DNA of 9,326 nucleotides from contig QQSA01000031.1 in assembly GCA_003602535.1 (NCBI GenBank), forward strand, positions 5,436 through 14,761. Reading direction: 5' to 3'. This document shows, piece by piece, positions 1-5,118 of this stretch (positions are counted from its first letter, which is position 1; each line of letters opens with the position of its first letter). Made by a program: the position numbers and the translations under genes. The notes beneath the pieces were generated by a model. That model was not told the DNA's origin and ran no database searches. It saw nothing but the letters and a program-made list of their open reading frames with translations. This DNA is from Candidatus Poseidoniales archaeon. GTDB lineage: Archaea > Thermoplasmatota > Poseidoniia > Poseidoniales > Poseidoniaceae.

Positions 1-347
1 GGAAACCAATTGGCTTTATCGTCAACGACCATTCTTCTGAAATCTTCCTCAACAGAAATCAATCTTCCATCTTGTGGACAAAGTCCCAATTCCTCTACTA
101 ATTCTCTAAGAATAGCGCAGTGTTGAACCGATATTCCAAGAACCTCACTTGCGGCTTTATCCACTCTTGAAACTCCGCCGCCAGGGAATGCCCAATACCC
201 TGGGAATGATGGCATTGACTCACAACGGTGTCCAAGCAATACTTCGACGCCTTCATCACCATCTCGAGTAATCATTAGAGTGGCAGATGGACGAGGAGGT
301 CTGCGTTCAAAATCCGGCATTGACAGACCACTCGGGACCTCGCTCAT
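1..347 (-). CDS. Nudix (NUDT19-like) hydrolase, N-terminal part, truncated by window edge
   Basis: This is the first 115 or so residues of a Nudix-superfamily hydrolase, cut off at base 1 with no stop reached. Such enzymes split nucleoside diphosphates linked to another group; the substrate cannot be told here. Visible motifs are RPSATLMI (about residues 19-26), then FPGYWAFPGGG (48-58), then REL-VEELGL (81-89), which supply the G and the RExxxEExG core of the Nudix box. Between the GGG and the RE stretch there are about 22 residues, more than in the classic box; this spacing resembles the NUDT19 / coenzyme A-type branch. Two in-frame ATG starts exist, at 347 and at 320. I chose 347 because it gives a natural MSE start, but neither has a strong Shine-Dalgarno site. 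It is divergent from the sugar cluster and probably not functionally tied to it. Confidence 0.85.
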   Translation of the reverse strand, partial: MSEVPSGLSMPDFERRPPRPSATLMITRDGDEGVEVLLGHRCESMPSFPGYWAFPGGGVSRVDKAASEVLGISVQHCAILRELVEELGLCPQDGRLISVEEDFRRMVVDDKANWF

Positions 348-412
348 ATCCGGGGCCAACACACAAATGGTTTCAAGACATAACATGGTCTGGCACCTTC
401 ATGGTCACAATT

Positions 413-420
413 GAGGAGGA
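413..420 (+). promoter_or_regulatory. Shine-Dalgarno site of the small membrane protein
   Basis: GAGGAGGA lies 7 bases before the ATG at 428 and is a close match to the archaeal ribosome-binding consensus. It is the reason for choosing the start at 428 over the in-frame ATG at 401, which has no such site. Confidence 0.45.
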
Positions 421-427
421 TCTCGAG

Positions 428-571
428 ATGTTGGCCAAGTCTTTGGATATGGGAATTGATCCATTCCCGCCAAAGAAAGAGAAGAAGCCTTGGGCAAAAT
501 ATGCAATTGCATCATTCATGAGTATAATGATGATTAGTTGGGTATCTAAATTTTTGATGCGCTTTTTATGA
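428..571 (+). CDS. Small single-helix membrane protein, unknown function
   Basis: A 47-residue protein (56 residues if the in-frame ATG at 401 is used, which adds an acidic stretch). I do not recognise its family. It has a short N-terminal segment, a Pro-rich and Lys-rich stretch (FPPKKEKKPW, about residues 13-22), then one hydrophobic helix at about residues 25-44 near the C-terminus. With the basic cluster before the helix, the N-terminus is expected in the cytosol. Support for a real gene is the strong ribosome-binding site, the sensible protein architecture and the lack of any better gene on either strand here. It ends 33 bases before the transporter operon and could be its first gene or an independent transcript. 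It could also be a chance ORF; its size prevents certainty. Confidence 0.5.
   Translation: MLAKSLDMGIDPFPPKKEKKPWAKYAIASFMSIMMISWVSKFLMRFL
562..570 (+). promoter_or_regulatory. Possible archaeal TATA-like element before the transporter operon
   Basis: The T-rich stretch CTTTTTATG is centred about 39 bases before the GTG at 605, which would put transcription start about 10-15 bases before that codon, giving a very short leader. No clear BRE is visible and the element overlaps the end of the small upstream ORF. The assignment rests on position and base composition only. Confidence 0.22.
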
Positions 572-604
572 AGGTTTGATATGTAATCTTGAATACACGA
601 GAAT

Positions 605-3103
605 GTGCGCCTACGGAGTATACTGCTGGTTGCCCTTCTCATCCTCCCTGGATGTTTAGACGACTCAGATGATTCTGGCGATAATATTTCCAATGGAGAA
701 GTCAGTATTGAGGTGTGGTATACATTTGCTGCAGAATCGATAGAGGAAGAAGTATTCCTAGATGCAGTTGATGCATTTTCTTTAGAAACAGGTGTAGAAG
801 TAGATTCTACTAGAGTCTCATACGATGATGCTGACCAATTATTTTTGACCGCAGCTCAAGGCGGAGAAGCACCAGATCTGATTCGCGTTTCTTCTGACTC
901 TTTAGGCAAATTCGGCGAGTATAGAGTTGATGGTGCGCCCTTATTCGAGGATTTACGACCTCATCTTACTCCTGCAGAGAGATCGAGTTTCGACCCTGCT
1001 TCATTAGATTCTATGAGGTACGGTGATTCTTTGTATGCTGTCCCAGCAAGTTTTGATTGCCTTTCTTTGATCTACAACAAAGCACTGTTTGAAGGGATGG
1101 AAGAGCCAAATGAAAATTGGACATTGGATGATTTAATGGCAGCCGGTGAACAGGTAGGACTTGAATTTCCTGTGAAAAATGCGTACTGGTGGTTCGCATT
1201 TATGGGAGGATATGGTGGTAAATTATTTGATGATCAAGGCGTACCAACCCTTGATGAAAATGGTTCTGCTGAATCTCTTGAATGGATGATGGACTTAGAA
1301 TTGGAGCATGAAATTGTTCCCACTGGCACTCAAATAATCAGTATGGAAAATTCATTCGAAGCATGGGAAACAGGGATGGTTATTGATGGCCCATGGAATT
1401 GGGCTAGGTATGGAAAAGGAATCGAGGATCTTGGCCAGACCTTGCTTCCTAAAGTTACACAGGATGGCAACCATCTTTCACCTCTGGTGACTTACAAAGG
1501 ATGGGCTGTCTCAAAATCCAGCCCTGAAAAAGTTGCAGCAACCGATTTAGCATTGTATCTTTCTAGTGATGAAGTACAGAAAGAATTCGCATTACAAACC
1601 TACACTATTCCTACATCTCAAGAGTTGAAGCAAGATCCAGATATTCTTGCAGACCCTGTACTTACAGGATTTATCGAACAAGCGGAATTGGGAACTCCTG
1701 CACCTACTACTCTTGGAATGTCAAAGGTTTACATTGCTTTGGCCCCTGCATTTGAGAGAGTATATACGGGGGCAATGGGCGCTCAAGAAGCTCTAACAAT
1801 GGCAGATGAAAACCTTACAAAAATGATAGATGAGGCTGAAAGAGCAGATAAGGCATCATTGATAGAAGGATATCGTACGATAGATGTGGCGTTTGAGTTT
1901 GGAGAAGGTAATCACACGATTTTTGTCGATGGAGATATTCATACAGTGATTTTGCAAGGTGAAACTAAATTTGATACATTCTCAGGCTGCCTGTCTTCTT
2001 ATTCGAATGAGAGTTCATACGAATGTTCTCTTACAGGAATGATTCCAGATCAAGAACACCATATCACTGTAAATGATTCCTCAGGAATGATTTACGAAGA
2101 ATATGCGACCTCTAGTGTCGAGGATATTCTTCCCGAAGGAAAAGGAACTAGCGGTATATTATTTGCAATTGGTTCGATTATTCTTTCACTGATTGCGTTA
2201 CTTTCCTATGGTGCTTGGAAGGATAGAAAGAAAACCTCAGCCAGAGGTTCACATTTCTATATCGCTCCAGCATTATTAGCTCTTGCAGTTCTTACATTCT
2301 ACCCTGTTTTCTATGGATTCTGGCTATCTCTAACCGATGCCAATGTTACTCGTTTAGGCGATGAATCATTCATTGGACTGGATAACTTCTGGGAGGTTTT
2401 CGCGGCTGAAGGTTTCCTTAAGGTGACATTATTCACATTGGTTTGGACGGTCACAAACGTCGTTGCGCACATAGCAATCGGTCTATTTTTAGCAGTTCTA
2501 TTGAATGATGAAAGGTTGAGAGGAAGAGTCGGTTATCGAACGATAATGTTGCTACCTTGGGCTATACCTTCTTACATTTCAGTTTTAATTTGGCGAGGGA
2601 TGTTTTTGCCTGATGGTTTGCTAAATGATTTACTTGGAACAGACTTGAATTTACTAGCGGACCCGACAGGAGCACAAGTGATTGTAATTCTTGTCAATAT
2701 ATGGCTTGGTGTCCCGTTTATGATGATGTCATTATCGGGAGCATTGCAAGCGATACCGCGTGAAATGTATGAGGCTGCTGAAGTAGATGGTGTCAGTAAT
2801 TGGGATCAATTCAGACATCTAACTCTGCCCAATCTGAAGAGCGCATTAGTTCCATTATCGCTGCTTGGATTTATTTGGACATTCAATATGTTCAATGTGA
2901 TTTACTTGATGACAGATGGTGGGCCAAACCTTGGTTATGGTCCAGGTTCAACCGATATTCTGATCACATATGTTTACGATGTTGCTTTCATTGATGGCCA
3001 GTATGGAATTGCTGCAGCCTGGTCTGTTGTCATCTTTGCAATGTTATTGATCTTCTCTTGGCGTTATCTAAAGCAAACCAATGCTACGGAGGCGGTTTCA
3101 TGA
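605..3103 (+). CDS. malEF: MalE-MalF fusion: lipoprotein maltodextrin-binding protein joined to ABC permease
   Basis: One 832-residue frame encodes two ABC importer parts that are normally separate. Residues 1-17 are a lipoprotein signal ending in the lipobox LPGC (lipidated Cys17). Residues about 33-425 are an extracellular MalE-type solute-binding domain, including DGPWNW at 261-266, which matches the conserved pocket region of maltose-binding proteins. Residues about 430-512 are an unrecognised spacer with two Cys. A first helix (518-538) is followed by the basic stretch KDRKK. Residues about 551-832 form a complete MalF-type permease of normal length, with the EAA loop at 723-742 (EAAEVDG, ending in LP) that docks the ATPase, and the family hallmark DGGPN and TDIL segment near the C-terminus. 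The start is GTG; an in-frame stop lies at 590-592 and there is no ATG after it. The gene overlaps malG by four bases (ATGA). Maltose/maltodextrin specificity is inferred from the family and the neighbouring amylase and phosphorylase. Confidence 0.9.
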   Translation: MRLRSILLVALLILPGCLDDSDDSGDNISNGEVSIEVWYTFAAESIEEEVFLDAVDAFSLETGVEVDSTRVSYDDADQLFLTAAQGGEAPDLIRVSSDSLGKFGEYRVDGAPLFEDLRPHLTPAERSSFDPASLDSMRYGDSLYAVPASFDCLSLIYNKALFEGMEEPNENWTLDDLMAAGEQVGLEFPVKNAYWWFAFMGGYGGKLFDDQGVPTLDENGSAESLEWMMDLELEHEIVPTGTQIISMENSFEAWETGMVIDGPWNWARYGKGIEDLGQTLLPKVTQDGNHLSPLVTYKGWAVSKSSPEKVAATDLALYLSSDEVQKEFALQTYTIPTSQELKQDPDILADPVLTGFIEQAELGTPAPTTLGMSKVYIALAPAFERVYTGAMGAQEALTMADENLTKMIDEAERADKASLIEGYRTIDVAFEFGEGNHTIFVDGDIHTVILQGETKFDTFSGCLSSYSNESSYECSLTGMIPDQEHHITVNDSSGMIYEEYATSSVEDILPEGKGTSGILFAIGSIILSLIALLSYGAWKDRKKTSARGSHFYIAPALLALAVLTFYPVFYGFWLSLTDANVTRLGDESFIGLDNFWEVFAAEGFLKVTLFTLVWTVTNVVAHIAIGLFLAVLLNDERLRGRVGYRTIMLLPWAIPSYISVLIWRGMFLPDGLLNDLLGTDLNLLADPTGAQVIVILVNIWLGVPFMMMSLSGALQAIPREMYEAAEVDGVSNWDQFRHLTLPNLKSALVPLSLLGFIWTFNMFNVIYLMTDGGPNLGYGPGSTDILITYVYDVAFIDGQYGIAAAWSVVIFAMLLIFSWRYLKQTNATEAVS
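3088..3092 (+). promoter_or_regulatory. Shine-Dalgarno site for malG inside the end of malEF
   Basis: GGAGG lies 7 bases before the ATG at 3100. It fixes the malG start there rather than at the upstream in-frame ATG at 3058, and the ATG overlaps the malEF stop in an ATGA junction, which suggests coupled translation. Confidence 0.75.
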
Positions 3104-4338
3104 GCGGTGAGAGGGCGATGCGAGATTGGTATGCTCCTCTCGAGATTTACACTCTCAGTTCTTGGTTAAGAGCAGCGTTTATAGTTAATCTATTCTTATT
3201 GTCATTTGATTTTCTTCGAGGTGAAGGGCTTGTTCTTTCATTATTAGGAATCCTCATGTTAGGTCTATTGGTCAATACATTGCCTGATGGCTCAGCCTCT
3301 TGGCGCAGGGATGTATCTCTGCTATTATCTGGTGGAATAATAGCAATAGGAGTATTATCGGTATTATCTGAACCGATAGGGTTTGTATTGTGGATGGAAT
3401 CATGGTTGATTGTACCCGGTGCTATTTCCCTATACTGGATATCTTCACCTCATGTCTCTCGTTGGAATAGAGAAGAGATGGAATTAGATCGTATCGAGAG
3501 AGGATTGGCTAGAAATAATGAGTATTCATCATCATATCAACGAATAGGTAAGCATGTGATTCTGGCTCATTTCGCATTCATTGTATTGCTTCCAGTATTG
3601 TGGATAATCGATATTTCATTATCGCCTGGAAATGCATTGGGTGGCAGTTTTGCGGACTCTTTTACAACCGAACATTTTTCTAAGATTCTCAATGGTGATC
3701 AGTTTTGGATTTGGATGACAAATTCTCTAATCGTCTCTATTGGAACAACCATTGCAGGACTTGCTCTTGCTGTGCCTGCAGCTTATGCGTTTAGTCGCTA
3801 CAAATTTGCTGGAAGAGATCAAGCGATGTTCTCATTCCTATTGGTACAAATGTTCCCTGGAATTATCATCATAGTTCCCTATTTCATGGTAATGAAAACC
3901 TTGGGCTTACTCAACTCACACCTTGGGCTAATCCTTGCATACAGTGTCACAGCTCTACCGTTGTGCGTATGGATGCTCAAAGGGTTCTTCGATACAGTGC
4001 CACGTGAATTAGAAGAATCGGCTTTGTTAGATGGATGTAGTAGATTCGAAATATTTACTCGGATTATTTTGCCATTATCCTTGCCAGCAATTGCAGTCAC
4101 TGCATTGTTTTCATTCCTTGCCGCATGGAATGAATTCCTTCTAGCTCTGACATTCAATACTTCCAATGATATGTACACTTTACCAGTAGGGCTAGCATCC
4201 ATGATTTCTGCAACTGGGCAATCTTGGGGAGATTTCGCTGCAGCTAGTCTTTTGGTTAGCCTACCTGTTGTGATTTTGTTTGTTCTATTCCAGAAGTTCC
4301 TCGTAGAGGGATTATCAGCGGGAGGAGTCAAGGGGTGA
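3100..4338 (+). CDS. malG: MalG-type ABC sugar permease with four-helix N-terminal extension
   Basis: A 412-residue second membrane subunit of the maltodextrin importer, pairing with the permease half of the MalE-MalF fusion. The conserved core starts at about residue 149 (VILAHFAFIVLLPVLW is its first helix) and has typical MalG features: the AYAFSRYKF motif, the QMFPG segment, and the EAA loop at about 305-325 (EESALLDGCSRF, ending in LP) that contacts the ATPase. This 264-residue core matches the usual family size. In front of it are about 115 residues with four predicted helices (about 24-39, 44-61, 72-89, 95-114) and then a charged, probably cytosolic linker (115-148). I do not recognise this extension as a known domain. 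An even number of helices keeps the core N-terminus in the cytosol, as the family requires. The gene overlaps malEF by 4 bases and is followed after 4 bases by malK. Confidence 0.9.
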   Translation: MSGERAMRDWYAPLEIYTLSSWLRAAFIVNLFLLSFDFLRGEGLVLSLLGILMLGLLVNTLPDGSASWRRDVSLLLSGGIIAIGVLSVLSEPIGFVLWMESWLIVPGAISLYWISSPHVSRWNREEMELDRIERGLARNNEYSSSYQRIGKHVILAHFAFIVLLPVLWIIDISLSPGNALGGSFADSFTTEHFSKILNGDQFWIWMTNSLIVSIGTTIAGLALAVPAAYAFSRYKFAGRDQAMFSFLLVQMFPGIIIIVPYFMVMKTLGLLNSHLGLILAYSVTALPLCVWMLKGFFDTVPRELEESALLDGCSRFEIFTRIILPLSLPAIAVTALFSFLAAWNEFLLALTFNTSNDMYTLPVGLASMISATGQSWGDFAAASLLVSLPVVILFVLFQKFLVEGLSAGGVKG

Positions 4339-4340
4339 TT
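4332..4340 (+). promoter_or_regulatory. Ribosome-binding site for malK, containing the malG stop
   Basis: GGGGTGATT is close to the archaeal consensus GGAGGTGAT, contains the TGA stop of malG and sits 2 bases before the ATG at 4343. The alternative GGAGGAG at 4321-4327 is too far away at 15 bases. Stop codon and ribosome-binding site are shared, as expected for coupled translation. Confidence 0.5.
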
Positions 4341-4342
4341 CT

Positions 4343-5113
4343 ATGGTCTCAGTAAGATATGAGAAAGTAACGAAAAGATATGACGATGGCACTGAGGCTG
4401 TCAAAAACTTAGATCTAGAGGTCGCAGATGGTGAATTCCTAGTATTACTAGGTCCTTCTGGTTGTGGTAAATCTACAACATTGCGAATGTTAGCTGGACT
4501 AGAAGATATCAGTGAAGGAGATATTAGAATCGATAACGCAAGAATCAACGATTTACCCCCTGGTGCTCGTGGACTTGGAATGGTCTTCCAGTCCTATGCA
4601 TTGTATCCTCACATGAACATCGAAGAGAATCTATCATTCGGATTAAAGAGAATGAAAGGTGAAGAAAAGATTGGTGTTGAAGAAATCAAATCCCGTGTTG
4701 ACAACATGGCGAAAATGCTTGGTCTTAGTGAAGAATTAACTAAGCGTCCAAAGGAATTATCTGGAGGTCAAAGGCAACGAGTAGCGCTTGGAAGGGCTCT
4801 AATCAAGCGTCCAAAGGTACTTTTGATGGATGAACCATTGTCGAACTTAGATGCTGAACTACGTCACCAAATGCGAGGAGAAATTCGTCGCCTTCATGAA
4901 GAATTAGGCTGCACCACAATCTATGTTACTCACGACCAAATTGAGGCTATGACTTTAGCGGATAGAATTGCAATTCTCGACAAAGGAGAGTTACAACAAC
5001 ACTGTCCGCCAATGGAGGCATATCGCAATCCAGCGAATGAATTCGTTGAAGGATTCTTGGTCAAGCATCTAAACGACATTAAAGAAACAGCAGACTCACT
5101 ATTCAAGGATTGA
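4343..5113 (+). CDS. malK: MalK-like ABC transporter ATPase lacking the C-terminal regulatory domain
   Basis: A 256-residue nucleotide-binding subunit that would hydrolyse ATP to drive the maltodextrin importer from the cytosolic side. All motifs are intact: Walker A GPSGCGKST (37-45), Q-loop Gln83, signature LSGGQRQR (139-146), Walker B VLLMDEP (159-165, catalytic Glu164), D-loop SNLD (167-170) and switch His197. Sequence is closest to the MalK/UgpC/MsmX carbohydrate group (SYALYPHM after the Q-loop, THDQIEAM at the switch). Family members of this group usually have about 360-370 residues with a C-terminal OB-fold/TOBE domain of over 100 residues; this one ends soon after the ATPase domain with a short tail (about 239-256). 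No remnant of the missing domain follows, because the next gene starts 5 bases later. It may also serve other permeases, as MsmX does. Confidence 0.92.
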   Translation: MVSVRYEKVTKRYDDGTEAVKNLDLEVADGEFLVLLGPSGCGKSTTLRMLAGLEDISEGDIRIDNARINDLPPGARGLGMVFQSYALYPHMNIEENLSFGLKRMKGEEKIGVEEIKSRVDNMAKMLGLSEELTKRPKELSGGQRQRVALGRALIKRPKVLLMDEPLSNLDAELRHQMRGEIRRLHEELGCTTIYVTHDQIEAMTLADRIAILDKGELQQHCPPMEAYRNPANEFVEGFLVKHLNDIKETADSLFKD

Positions 5114-5115
5114 TT
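5107..5115 (+). promoter_or_regulatory. Ribosome-binding site of the amylase gene
   Basis: GGATTGATT, overlapping the malK stop, lies 3 bases before the ATG at 5119. It resembles the site before malK and supports 5119 over the in-frame TTG at 5110. Confidence 0.4.
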
Positions 5116-5118
5116 CAA

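Noticed and set aside
348..427. Divergent promoter between the Nudix gene and the small membrane protein
   Set aside because: A promoter is expected here, but I could not see a convincing TATA box or BRE in either direction.
373..693. 106-codon open frame on the - strand across the small ORF and the start of malEF
   Set aside because: It is antisense to the lipoprotein signal and the small ORF, and its translation shows no family features.
3058..3099. Longer malG beginning at the upstream in-frame ATG at 3058
   Set aside because: It would overlap the end of malEF by 46 bases and has no ribosome-binding site, while the ATG at 3100 has GGAGG at ideal spacing and the ATGA junction.
3879..4331. 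150-codon open frame on the - strand within malG
   Set aside because: It lies wholly antisense to the conserved MalG core, has no recognisable motif and reflects the codon bias of the sense gene.
5110..5118. TTG start for the amylase at 5110
   Set aside because: The ATG at 5119 gives a clean signal peptide beginning MRRAIF and a usable ribosome-binding site; the TTG adds only three residues.
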